From Methanococcoides methylutens MM1 (GTDB lineage: Archaea; Halobacteriota; Methanosarcinia; Methanosarcinales; Methanosarcinaceae), in the NCBI RefSeq assembly GCF_000970325.1, contig NZ_CP009518.1, forward strand, positions 1,178,001 to 1,242,000: DNA of 64,000 nucleotides. Direction: 5' to 3'. The position numbers were made by a program, and so were the translations under genes. This document shows, piece by piece, positions 17,463 to 25,990 of this stretch. The notes below the pieces were generated by a model. That model did no database searches. It saw only the letters and a program-made list of their open reading frames with translations, and was not told the DNA's origin. Every line of letters starts with the position of its first letter. Within the stretch, counting starts at the first letter, position 1.

Positions 17463-18713
17463 TCAGCTTTCCATAGAGATCCTCAGGCCCTTCTTCCTGT
17501 ACATGTAATAGGCAGTACCCGCAATGATAGCCCCTAGCAGAAGGATGACGATCGCATTGCTGTCATTGTCTTCCTTGACCTGCTCCAGCTTAAGGACACG
17601 TTCACCCAGGGATTCCTCGTGTTCGTTAAGACCATTCCTGTATTCCGTATATATGGTCAGGTTGACCTCACCGGTGGCTTTAGGATCATCTGCCTGTGCT
17701 TCGATCTCAATTGTAAACAGTTCGTCAGGGTCCATAGAACCAACAAAATATTCCTGTGGAAGGAACTCAACGCCATCTGCTTCCATTTTTACCAGTACAG
17801 ATGAGAGCTCATTGGGATGAATGTTAGCAACATCAAACTCAAGGTCGGCCTGGCCGTTCTTGAGAACAAGAGGCACTGAAGGGATGACCCTTACCGCAGA
17901 AGAGTCCACAACAACAGGCACCATCCAGTTATTGTTGAATGAATGGGAATTGCCTATCATGACAAGGTCAAGGAAATATGTGCCATCCTCGATGGAATCA
18001 CTTATCTCCATATTGTAAGTGACCTGTACGAAATCACCCGGACCCAGCACACCTTTGCCTTCATATGGTGGGCTTGTCACGGTTATCATGTCTGTACCTA
18101 CAAGAGTTGCTGACTGTACCCTTGCATAGGTATCATAACTTTCACCATCTATAGTGATCGTGCTCTGCTGAGCAGTATTTGTAAGAGTAAAACTTATGCT
18201 GCCATCATCACCTGGCATAAGAACTTCAGGTGAAGATATGACATTGGAGAGAGCAACTGTACCCTTGCTATCAAAAGTGGTGGAGCCGACTTTTATTTCA
18301 AAGGTTTCTTTCTGCCAGGTGAAGTCATCACCTGCACGATACAAAATATCAAAACTACCGGTGCCTGCTCTTGCACCTTCATCCACATAAAGACGATACT
18401 CATGGATCGCTGCCCGGTCAGGTGGCAGTATACCAAAATCCTTTATGGCATTTTTCTCAGAATCCAGCGAAAAAGGATAATCAGGTTCCATCTTGATCGA
18501 AACGCCCTCAGTAGAGCCGGAAGCAAAGTTCTCGACCTTGATCCAGACATCCACATAGGATCCGATCTCTGCAGGATATGGATCGTACTTCAATAGGTCT
18601 ACCCTCAATGTACTGCTACTTGAAGTTGCAGCGCTTGCCTGCATGGGAACAGCAGCAACAAGAAGCAGCATCATTACAATCAATATCCCTACCGGTCTTT
18701 TATAGATTTTCAC
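17463..18713 (-). CDS. COG1361-type S-layer-like exported protein with C-terminal anchor
   Basis: A 416-residue exported protein: signal peptide ending near MQASA, several beta-sandwich (CARDB/COG1361-like) domains across residues about 30-370, and a C-terminal helix (VILLLGAIIAGTAYYMY) followed by RKKG, so it is anchored with most of the chain outside. It lies in an ABC operon and is probably the external partner of the MacB-like permeases. Of two in-frame GTG codons, the one at 18713 has an AGGTGGAG site six bases upstream and begins directly before the signal peptide; the one at 18725 has none. Confidence 0.82.
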   Translation of the reverse strand: MKIYKRPVGILIVMMLLLVAAVPMQASAATSSSSTLRVDLLKYDPYPAEIGSYVDVWIKVENFASGSTEGVSIKMEPDYPFSLDSEKNAIKDFGILPPDRAAIHEYRLYVDEGARAGTGSFDILYRAGDDFTWQKETFEIKVGSTTFDSKGTVALSNVISSPEVLMPGDDGSISFTLTNTAQQSTITIDGESYDTYARVQSATLVGTDMITVTSPPYEGKGVLGPGDFVQVTYNMEISDSIEDGTYFLDLVMIGNSHSFNNNWMVPVVVDSSAVRVIPSVPLVLKNGQADLEFDVANIHPNELSSVLVKMEADGVEFLPQEYFVGSMDPDELFTIEIEAQADDPKATGEVNLTIYTEYRNGLNEHEESLGERVLKLEQVKEDNDSNAIVILLLGAIIAGTAYYMYRKKGLRISMES

Positions 18714-18752
18714 AATATACTCCACCTTTTTAGTATTAGTTCCACCATATTA

Positions 18753-19475
18753 TCAGTTAGCAACATCATTATTACTTTCAATATAACCATCCTTCAGGTA
18801 AACAACACGATCAGCATACTTTTCTGCAAGGTTAGGGTCGTGCGTGATCATAATTATTGTACGCCCCCTCTTGTTGAGATCGGTGAAAAGGTCCATGATC
18901 TCCTTCCCGGTTTTAGAATCGAGATTGCCTGTGGGCTCATCTGCAAGGATCAGCGACGGATCATTTATCAAAGCGCGTGCAACAGCAACTCTCTGGGACT
19001 GGCCTCCTGAAAGTTCGGTGGGACGATAGTTCATCCTGTCCTCTAAACCGACCAGCTCCAGAAGCTCTATTGCATGTTTACGATTGTCAACACCCGACCT
19101 GCTGTTGGCATAAGTAGGAAGCTCTACATTCTCAATAGCTGTAAGCCTTGGTACAAGATTGAAGCTCTGGAACACAAAGCCGATTTCCAATCCCCTGAGC
19201 CTTGCCAGTTCATTGTCCGAGATCATGTTCACATCTTTCCCCATGAGAACTACAGTACCACATGTAGGCCTGTCCAGACATCCTATCAGGTTCATCAGGG
19301 TGCTCTTACCTGAACCGGAAGGACCCATGATAGCTACAAATTCCCCTTCTTTGACAAGCAGGTTCACACTCTTAAGAATGGGTATCGTCATCTCACCAAC
19401 CTGGTAATCACGACAGACATCAGTAGCCCTTACAACAGCTCTCTCTTCTATATTCTCTACCGGGATCGTTTCCAA
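18753..19475 (-). CDS. LolD/MacB-type ABC transporter ATP-binding protein
   Basis: A 240-residue ATPase with Walker A (GPSGSGKST, residues 51-59), Q-loop, signature LSGGQSQR, Walker B with DEPTGNLD and switch histidine (ITHD). The LIGCLDRPTCG segment after Walker A is typical of the LolD/MacB branch. First gene of a four-gene operon with a surface protein and two permeases. It starts at TTG, with an AGAGGTG site placed correctly; no ATG lies nearby in frame. A strong inverted repeat sits upstream at 19538-19571. Confidence 0.92.
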   Translation of the reverse strand: METIPVENIEERAVVRATDVCRDYQVGEMTIPILKSVNLLVKEGEFVAIMGPSGSGKSTLMNLIGCLDRPTCGTVVLMGKDVNMISDNELARLRGLEIGFVFQSFNLVPRLTAIENVELPTYANSRSGVDNRKHAIELLELVGLEDRMNYRPTELSGGQSQRVAVARALINDPSLILADEPTGNLDSKTGKEIMDLFTDLNKRGRTIIMITHDPNLAEKYADRVVYLKDGYIESNNDVAN

Positions 19476-19537
19476 ATCTTCACCTCTGCCAGGTCATAAC
19501 CCTTCAGGCAACATTTCCTGAAATATGTGCCAGTCTG

Positions 19538-19571
19538 AGCACCCATTTAAAATGAGAATTAAATGGGTGCT
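19538..19571. promoter_or_regulatory. Perfect 13-bp inverted repeat at the promoter of the MacB-type operon
   Basis: AGCACCCATTTAA and TTAAATGGGTGCT flank an 8-nt spacer. A TATA-like element on the minus strand (TCTATAAAG, about 19583-19592) would start transcription inside the repeat, so it is either an operator over the start site or a hairpin at the 5' end of the mRNA. A second small inverted repeat (TTCAGG/CCTGAA) follows at 19503-19522. The remaining gap up to 19805 shows nothing else. Confidence 0.5.
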
Positions 19572-19805
19572 GCCCGGAATATAAAACTTTATAGAAATAT
19601 TGTGTTTACGATTATTTAAGAGTTGGTACATACAAGAACGAAAAGCAGAAGAGGAACAGCAAAAATGAAAAAGGAGAAATAACACAAGATCGCCTTTTTT
19701 TCATCAACGTAGCAACTTAGTGTGAAATTATATTTTATCCTCTTTCTGAACAAAACATGAATAAAGATAAAAGCATTGAAAGATAAAACATGTTTGGGGA
19801 TTACA

Positions 19806-20870
19806 GTGGGTAAAATTGTCAATATCGGTTCCAGAAAAGCAGGTGTTGCTCCGGGAACACTGATCCATATTGGGAAGAAGCACCTGACAGAACCAGAGAT
19901 CACCATCATTGACTATGATGCGGACCATTTTCAGGAGATCATAGCGGAGAATATCGAAGAAACATATCCTTTCAGGGATAGCAGGAATGTTTCATGGATT
20001 AATCTCTGTGGAGTCCATCAGGTCGAAATGGTTGAAAAAATTGGTATGCACTTTGGGATACATCCACTTGTACTTGAAGACATCGTTCATACTGACCAGC
20101 GACCAAAAGTTGAGTTCTTTGATCCCTATATCTACATCGTCCTGAAAATGCTTACGTATGACAAAGATAAAGAAGAACTTACTTCTGAACAGGTAAGTAT
20201 CCTTCTTGGAGATAATTTTGTTATTTCATTCCAGGAGGTTCTTGGAGACACATTCGATCCTGTAAGAGACAGATTAAGGCTTTCAAAAGGACGAATACGA
20301 AAGCAGGGGCCGGACTATCTGGCCTATGCACTTCTGGACTCCATTATTGACAACTATTTTGTCATGCTCGAAAAAATAGGAGAAGATATAGAAGCACTTG
20401 ATGATGAACTGCTTGAGGATCCTACACCAAAAACAGTCGAACACATCCACCGCCTTAAAAAAGAAATTATCTTCTTGAGAAGATATATATGGCCTCTCAG
20501 GGAAGTTGTCAGCACCATGCAAAGGGAAGAGTCCCCTTTCATCAAGGAGTCAACGGCTATCTTCCTGAAAGATGTATATGATCACATTATCCAGGTAATG
20601 GATACCATCGAATCGTACAGGGATGTCCTTTCCACAATGCTGGACCTTTATCTTTCCACTACAAGCAACAAGATGAACGAGATCATGAAGGTGCTGACGA
20701 TCATAGCCACCATTTTCATACCCCTCACGTTCATTGCAGGAATATATGGAATGAACTTTGAACATATGCCGGAACTGGGATGGCAATGGGGATATCCGGC
20801 AGTCTGGGTTATCATGTCTGCAGTAGCTATTGGAATGCTAGCTTATTTCAAAAAACTGAAATGGCTCTGA
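19806..20870 (+). CDS. corA: CorA-family magnesium/cobalt channel
   Basis: Divalent cation channel of the CorA family. A long cytosolic domain with coiled-coil helices (about residues 130-290) leads to two C-terminal helices with the signature YGMNFEHMPE between them, the pore entry of the pentamer, and the usual short basic tail. Two starts are possible: a TTG at 19776 without a ribosome binding site, and a GTG at 19806 with GGGGA just upstream. The GTG is preferred, giving 354 residues. It converges with the MarC gene 16 bases later. Confidence 0.92.
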   Translation: MGKIVNIGSRKAGVAPGTLIHIGKKHLTEPEITIIDYDADHFQEIIAENIEETYPFRDSRNVSWINLCGVHQVEMVEKIGMHFGIHPLVLEDIVHTDQRPKVEFFDPYIYIVLKMLTYDKDKEELTSEQVSILLGDNFVISFQEVLGDTFDPVRDRLRLSKGRIRKQGPDYLAYALLDSIIDNYFVMLEKIGEDIEALDDELLEDPTPKTVEHIHRLKKEIIFLRRYIWPLREVVSTMQREESPFIKESTAIFLKDVYDHIIQVMDTIESYRDVLSTMLDLYLSTTSNKMNEIMKVLTIIATIFIPLTFIAGIYGMNFEHMPELGWQWGYPAVWVIMSAVAIGMLAYFKKLKWL

Positions 20871-20886
20871 TCAAATACAATTAGAC

Positions 20887-21525
20887 TTACAGGCCAGACA
20901 TACTAAGATAAAGTCCCCAAACGCCACTTGCTATCATACTCACTGAGATAGCACCCAGGAAAAGGCCGAACATACGTGTGATCACAAGCATACCGTTGTA
21001 ACCCATTCTTTTGTGCAGCCTCCTTGAAAAGAGGAATATCAACAGGGCTATTGCATAGGTCAGCACTGTCGCAAGTATGATCAGCGCTTTCTGAGGGACA
21101 ACTTCCGCAGATTCTGTTAGGATTATAACTGTTGTAATTGTGGCAGGTCCGCTAAGCATAGGCATTGCTATAGGGAATATCCAGATATCCTCACGTTCAC
21201 TAGATGCATCAATTTCCCTGTCAGTAATACTTTCCCTTGAGATCTTTGCCTGCATCATATCGAAAGCTATAACAAATAGCAACAGACCGCCGGCAACTTT
21301 CAATGAATCAATGCCTATCCCAAAGAAATCAAGGAGGATATTTCCTGTAAAAATGAAAAATATGGCAATAGCAAAAGCCAGTGCGACCGATTTTCTGGCA
21401 ATGGCATTCTTTTCATCCAGCGTTAACCCATTTGTTAGTGTTATGAATGTAATTACTCCACTAAGCGGACTCACAATAGCAAATAATGTGATAAATACAT
21501 AGATGAAGTACCCCAGAAAGTCCAT
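20887..21525 (-). CDS. MarC-family integral membrane protein
   Basis: A 212-residue protein with six membrane helices and the MarC pattern: FAIVSPLSGVITF in the first helix, LKVAGGLLLFVIAFDM in the third, and FPIAMPMLSGPATIT at the start of the fourth. Despite the name, members are not proven multidrug proteins and the transport substrate is unknown. No ribosome binding site precedes the ATG, while a TTTAAAATA box lies about 27 bases upstream, so the mRNA is probably leaderless. Confidence 0.92.
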   Translation of the reverse strand: MDFLGYFIYVFITLFAIVSPLSGVITFITLTNGLTLDEKNAIARKSVALAFAIAIFFIFTGNILLDFFGIGIDSLKVAGGLLLFVIAFDMMQAKISRESITDREIDASSEREDIWIFPIAMPMLSGPATITTVIILTESAEVVPQKALIILATVLTYAIALLIFLFSRRLHKRMGYNGMLVITRMFGLFLGAISVSMIASGVWGLYLSMSGL

Positions 21526-21666
21526 CGAATGATAAAACGAGATACTATTTTAAAAGACCTGCGATAAGAATAGGCTTTATAGAAACTTTTGTTTGACCTT
21601 CATATCACCATGTTCAATTAATTTTTTTGTTCAGTTAACGCCATTAACATAAAGCTTAAATTATAT

Positions 21667-21711
21667 GCTATTAATTATTACAAAAATTAAAATTCGTAGT
21701 AATTAATAAGC
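21667..21711. promoter_or_regulatory. Imperfect inverted repeat upstream of the iron/corrinoid uptake operon
   Basis: GCTATTAATTATTAC (21667-21681) and GTAGTAATTAATAAGC (21696-21711) are inverse complements apart from one mismatch and a one-base bulge. The element ends 70 bases before the binding-protein ATG. A DtxR-family metal regulator would be a natural candidate, but the site was not matched to a known consensus. Confidence 0.35.
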
Positions 21712-21780
21712 TATATTTTTGAAAACATAGCATCCAAACGTTTGCCATTACTATGCAAAAACAGAAGAAAGGAAGCTATA

Positions 21781-22911
21781 ATGGTGGTAGCAAAAATGAA
21801 GATAAAAACATACAGTGCAATATTCATAACTTTCATTATTCTCTTAACATGCATGGGTTCAGGTTGCCTTTCAGGCTCAGGAGGATCTGCAGAAAACAGC
21901 ATAGAGATGCGAACAATTACAGACGGACTTGGAAGAGAAGTAACACTTCCAGCAGATCCTGAAAGTATCGTTGCTCAGGGACCCGGAGCATTAAGATACA
22001 TCTGCTACCTCGGTGCTCAGGACAAAGTTGTTGGTGTCGAGGACATTGAACTGAGAAAAGATGAGAACAGAAGACCTTATGCAATTGCCAATCCACAATT
22101 CCAGGACATGCCCCTGATAGGCGAATACAGAGGAAACACTGATCCCGAAAAGATCGTAGCATTAGATCCTGATGTTATTTTCTGGACAGAGGTACAGTCA
22201 GCTAATGATGCGGATGAACTCCAGTCAAAGACAGGCATTCCCGTAGTAGCCCTTAATTATGGCGATCTTACAACCTATCGCAGCGATATGTACCTCTCAC
22301 TTAAAATAATGGGAGATGTGATGGGTAAAAATGACAGAGCAGAAGAGGTAATCGATTTCTTCGACATGGCAATTGCAGACCTGACATCAAGAACCGAAGA
22401 TATACCTGAAGAGGATAAGGCATCCGTTTACGTTGGAGGAATAGCCTACAGGGGTCCTCACGGTTTCCAGTCAACAGAACCATCCTATCCTCCGTTTACC
22501 CTTATCAATGCGAATAACGTAGCATTAGCCCTTGGAACTGAACATGCTGATGTCTCAAAAGAGGCTATCCTTGAATGGGACCCTGAGATTGTTTTTGTTG
22601 ACCTCTCAACATACCAGACAACACCTTCAGCAGTAGATGAGTTGAAGACCGACCCTGCCTACACATCTTTGACAGCAGTGAAGAACGGAGAGGTCTACGG
22701 AGTACTACCTTACAACTGGTACACAACCAACCATGGATCAGTCATTGCTGCTTCATATTACTCCGGAAAAGTCATCTATCCCGACAGGTTCCAGGACATC
22801 GATCCTGCTGAAAAAGCAGATGAGATCTATGTGTTCCTCTTTGGAAAGCCTGCATACGAAGCCATGAATTCCGGATTTAGTGCAGGATTCGGACAGATCG
22901 ATCTTGATTAA
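21781..22911 (+). CDS. Iron/corrinoid ABC transporter substrate-binding lipoprotein
   Basis: A 376-residue lipoprotein (lipobox MGSGC, Cys29) with the two-lobed periplasmic-binding fold of class III (BtuF/FepB type): ITDGLGREVTLPADPE at the start, IVALDPDVIFWTE in the middle and a long linking helix. It should deliver ferric chelates or a corrinoid to the FecCD-type permease encoded next. The ATG at 21781 has an AAAGGAAG site; the longer frame from 21742 does not. Downstream order is binding protein, permease, ATPase. The substrate, iron or cobamide, cannot be decided from sequence. Confidence 0.9.
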   Translation: MVVAKMKIKTYSAIFITFIILLTCMGSGCLSGSGGSAENSIEMRTITDGLGREVTLPADPESIVAQGPGALRYICYLGAQDKVVGVEDIELRKDENRRPYAIANPQFQDMPLIGEYRGNTDPEKIVALDPDVIFWTEVQSANDADELQSKTGIPVVALNYGDLTTYRSDMYLSLKIMGDVMGKNDRAEEVIDFFDMAIADLTSRTEDIPEEDKASVYVGGIAYRGPHGFQSTEPSYPPFTLINANNVALALGTEHADVSKEAILEWDPEIVFVDLSTYQTTPSAVDELKTDPAYTSLTAVKNGEVYGVLPYNWYTTNHGSVIAASYYSGKVIYPDRFQDIDPAEKADEIYVFLFGKPAYEAMNSGFSAGFGQIDLD

Positions 22912-22929
22912 AGAACCGTGAAATAATTT

Positions 22930-24072
22930 GTGAGAAAAGCCTGTGAGGAAAAAACAATTCCTGAACAGATGGAGCTAAAAATGGAATTCATAGAAGGAGA
23001 AATGGATGAACTGAAAGGAGATACTCTTCCTTTTGGTTATACGGGATACATAAGAAAGAAAATCTCATTCATGATCATCTCATCGATCCTTCTGTTCCTG
23101 CTACTTATTTATTCCATAGCCGTAGGTGCAGCAAGCGTATCGTTCTCAGATGTTGTGGCAGCACTCCTTGGATATGATGTTGGCAACATATCCACCATCG
23201 TCTGGAATATCAGACTTCCAAGAGCACTTGCAGCTATAGTTTCAGGAATAGGGCTCTCTGTTGCCGGCGTTGCACTACAATCCATACTCCGCAACCCGCT
23301 TGGTTCTCCCTACACACTGGGGATCTCACATGCAGCGGCCTTCGGTGCAGCATTCTCTGTCATCGTCCTTGGAAGCGGAACAATGCGAAGCACAGGAGCA
23401 GATGCTGTAATGCTGAACAACCCGTACATGACAACAGCAGTTGCTTTCATATTCTCCATGATAGCAACGTTCATCCTGATAGCTATTGCAAAATACAGGA
23501 ACGCTTCCCCGGAGGTTATGATCCTCACCGGAGTTGCACTGGCATCCCTTTTTACTGCAGGCACAATGTTCCTCCAGTATTTTGCAGACGATGTACAGCT
23601 CGCAGCTGTCGTTTTCTGGACATTCGGAGACGTAGGAAGAGCCGATTGGGGAGACCTCGGGATACTTACAGCCATCGTTGTACCCTCAATGCTCTATTTC
23701 CTGATCAACCGCTGGAATTACAATGCCATCGATGCAGGGGATGAGACCGCCAGAGGACTTGGTGTTAACGTGGAAAAGGTGCGTCTCTGGGGCATGCTGG
23801 TCGCATCCCTGATGACTGCCTTTATCGTGGCATTCCTGGGTGTCATCGGCTTTGTAGGACTTGTCTGCCCGCACATGGCACGCAGGTTCGTCGGGGATGA
23901 GCAGAGATTCCTCCTGCCGGCATCCTGCCTCACAGGCGGACTGCTGCTACTTGGTGCGGACACAGCTGCACGCCTCATGCTCGCACCCCATGAGCTTCCT
24001 GTGGCTATACTGACCGCGTTCATGGGCGCTCCGTTGTTCCTTTACCTGCTTATCAGGGGGTATCAGCACTAA
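22930..24072 (+). CDS. FecCD-family ABC transporter permease
   Basis: A 380-residue permease with about ten membrane helices. Family blocks are visible: VWNIRLPRALAAIVSGIGLS, LQSILRNPLGSPYTLGIS and FVGLVCPHMARRFVG, the last contacting the ATPase. About 40 extra hydrophilic residues precede the first helix, more than is usual. Translation may start at the GTG listed or at an internal ATG (22978, 22981 region or later); the GTG lacks a strong ribosome site. Its stop overlaps the ATPase start (TAATG). Confidence 0.88.
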   Translation: MRKACEEKTIPEQMELKMEFIEGEMDELKGDTLPFGYTGYIRKKISFMIISSILLFLLLIYSIAVGAASVSFSDVVAALLGYDVGNISTIVWNIRLPRALAAIVSGIGLSVAGVALQSILRNPLGSPYTLGISHAAAFGAAFSVIVLGSGTMRSTGADAVMLNNPYMTTAVAFIFSMIATFILIAIAKYRNASPEVMILTGVALASLFTAGTMFLQYFADDVQLAAVVFWTFGDVGRADWGDLGILTAIVVPSMLYFLINRWNYNAIDAGDETARGLGVNVEKVRLWGMLVASLMTAFIVAFLGVIGFVGLVCPHMARRFVGDEQRFLLPASCLTGGLLLLGADTAARLMLAPHELPVAILTAFMGAPLFLYLLIRGYQH

Positions 24073-24824
24073 TGTTGAACGTAGAAGAACTAGGATTCAA
24101 TTACAAGACAAGAAAAGTGCTCGAACAGATACACTTTAACCTCAAGCCTGGAGAAGTGCTTGCTATACTGGGTCCCAACGGAGTGGGGAAATCAACACTT
24201 CTCAGGTGTATCAACTCGATACATTCACCTGCCACAGGAACAATATTTGTTGACGGGGAAGAGATCCTTTCCCTTGAGAAGCATGAGGTTGCAAAAAGGA
24301 TAGGGTACGTTCCACAGCGTTCTGAAGCCGGAAGACTGACCGCATATGACGCGATCCTCCTCGGCAGAAAACCGCATATTGGATGGAACATCAAAGAAAG
24401 AGATCACAAGATCGTAAGATCCGTTATAATGAAGCTGGAACTTGAGAACCTGGCACTCAGGTACATCAATGAGATGAGCGGAGGGGAACTCCAACGGGTT
24501 GCAATAGCAAGAGCCCTTGTCCAGGAACCAAAGCTTCTCCTGCTCGATGAGCCAACCAGCAGCCTGGACCTCAAAAAACAACTGGAAATACTGCGCACGG
24601 TCAGGCAGGTAGTGAAAGAGAACAACGTGTCCGCTGTCATAACAATGCACGATATCAACCTTGCACTCAGGTTCGCGGACAGGTATATGTTCCTGAAGGA
24701 TGGAACGATCTTCGCTCACGGAGAACATGATATCGTCGTGCCTGAGACCATTGAGCAGGTCTATGGCGTATCAGCCACCGTAGAACAACTGAACGGATAT
24801 CGTATTGTCATACCTAACGACTGA
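24072..24824 (+). CDS. FecE/BtuD-type ABC transporter ATP-binding protein
   Basis: A 250-residue ATPase with Walker A (GPNGVGKST, residues 34-42), signature MSGGELQR, Walker B with DEPTSSLD and switch histidine (MHD). YVPQRSEAG after the Q-loop is typical of the iron-siderophore/cobalamin branch. It is the third gene of the uptake operon, start overlapping the permease stop. The C-terminal extension (about residues 215-250) matches the family. Confidence 0.92.
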   Translation: MLNVEELGFNYKTRKVLEQIHFNLKPGEVLAILGPNGVGKSTLLRCINSIHSPATGTIFVDGEEILSLEKHEVAKRIGYVPQRSEAGRLTAYDAILLGRKPHIGWNIKERDHKIVRSVIMKLELENLALRYINEMSGGELQRVAIARALVQEPKLLLLDEPTSSLDLKKQLEILRTVRQVVKENNVSAVITMHDINLALRFADRYMFLKDGTIFAHGEHDIVVPETIEQVYGVSATVEQLNGYRIVIPND

Positions 24825-25006
24825 TTTAATGTAACATTATTTCATTACAATTTTGAAATATTCATCTGGAATTAGTTCTGATCGAAAGCAGATGAGTAAT
24901 AAATAGTTAGGACTAAATTTTGAATGGTACATCATCGTTGCGTAATAATAAAAAATTACACCATGGTGAAACGAAGATCAATTCGGGAAATAAAAAGAGA
25001 ATTGAA

Positions 25007-25036
25007 GGATGTGTAAAGGAAGTTAAAATCACATCC
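25007..25036 (-). terminator. Possible hairpin terminator of the unknown gene at 25068
   Basis: GGATGTG and CACATCC can pair across a 16-nt loop and are followed on the minus strand by a pyrimidine-rich stretch (TTCAATTCTCTTTTT). The stem is short and the loop long, so confidence is moderate. Confidence 0.35.
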
Positions 25037-25067
25037 ATTCATCATCTTTCAAATAAAATAGAATAAT

Positions 25068-25673
25068 TCACACAATGCCCCTGACAGAAGCACACTCCGC
25101 ATGGTTTAAAAAGAGGTGGCTGTTAATATTAAAACCTAAAAGGAAGGTACCGATACATCCCTTTTTACCTTTGGACTGTGACCTCATTCTCAAGTATTCA
25201 TCTGTAAATCTGGAAGGTGATGCCATAAGGGCATCAGAGACCCCGGGTATGTGATCAATATAAGGGAAAGGTTTTGGGTTTACGACCATGCAGATAGGAT
25301 CAGCAGAAGGATCTTTCTTCGCCAATTTATCAAGTTCTACAACGATATTCCCGAAAACACAGTAACCGGAGTGATCCTGATATTCCTGAAGTTTGACAGG
25401 GTCAACAACATCTCCGCCTATTATCTGGTTCCCATCCATTAGTTTGATGACATTTTCCGGCCAGCCAAACTCCCTGTTCGTCAGGAAAGCCATCAGTACA
25501 TCACAATTAAGGGCCTGCCTCACCCCAAGATTGTTCTTTTTACCAAATAGAACCGATTTAACCTTTTCATCTTCCCTCTCAAGATCAATGATCTTCATCC
25601 GGTCCGCATAATTAAGAACCAGAATTTGTTCAATGCCTTTCGTGGAATTTAGTTTGATCCTTACTTTGTCCAT
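25068..25673 (-). CDS. Conserved-looking protein of unknown function
   Basis: A 201-residue soluble protein that I do not recognise. The middle (about residues 100-165) looks most conserved in style: GYCVFGNIVVELDKL and VVNPKPFPYIDHIPGV. It has cysteines at scattered positions (NCDV, GYCVF, KGCIGTF) but no paired metal motif, no signal peptide and no membrane segment. The ATG at 25673 lacks a nearby ribosome site; instead a GGGGG lies about 27 bases upstream, next to an out-of-frame ATG (11 codons) and seven bases before an in-frame ATA. A non-AUG start at that ATA, or a leader peptide, is conceivable. A pair of 10-bp inverted arms lies upstream (25708-25767). Confidence 0.65.
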   Translation of the reverse strand: MDKVRIKLNSTKGIEQILVLNYADRMKIIDLEREDEKVKSVLFGKKNNLGVRQALNCDVLMAFLTNREFGWPENVIKLMDGNQIIGGDVVDPVKLQEYQDHSGYCVFGNIVVELDKLAKKDPSADPICMVVNPKPFPYIDHIPGVSDALMASPSRFTDEYLRMRSQSKGKKGCIGTFLLGFNINSHLFLNHAECASVRGIV

Positions 25674-25707
25674 TGTGTCTTCGTATGATATGGCATAACC
25701 CCCTATG

Positions 25708-25767
25708 AAATACCATTATTTCCACTAACTGGAATCAACATATACTAATTAGAATTCAATGGTATTT
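25708..25767. promoter_or_regulatory. Perfect 10-bp inverted arms flanking the promoter of the unknown gene
   Basis: AAATACCATT (25708-25717) and AATGGTATTT (25758-25767) are exact inverse complements 40 bases apart and bracket a TATA-like stretch on the minus strand (TTAGTATATG). Two operator half-sites or a looping element are possible. The remainder of the gap to 25990 is AT-rich and shows no gene. Confidence 0.35.
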
Positions 25768-25990
25768 AAGTCTTATTTCCTTGATTTTAAAAATTGAAAT
25801 CGTAATCGATCAGACAAAGGATATAAAGTAAAGGGATATTCGTCGATTCATATTAGAGAATATAGACATCAAGAGCCATTATTATTAATGTTTAAGATTA
25901 TACGAATATATGTTTGTACTGAAGATAATGTCAAAAAAGAAAAGTAAAGTTAAGTTTACTGTAAATAAAATAAAAAGATGATGCTAAAGA

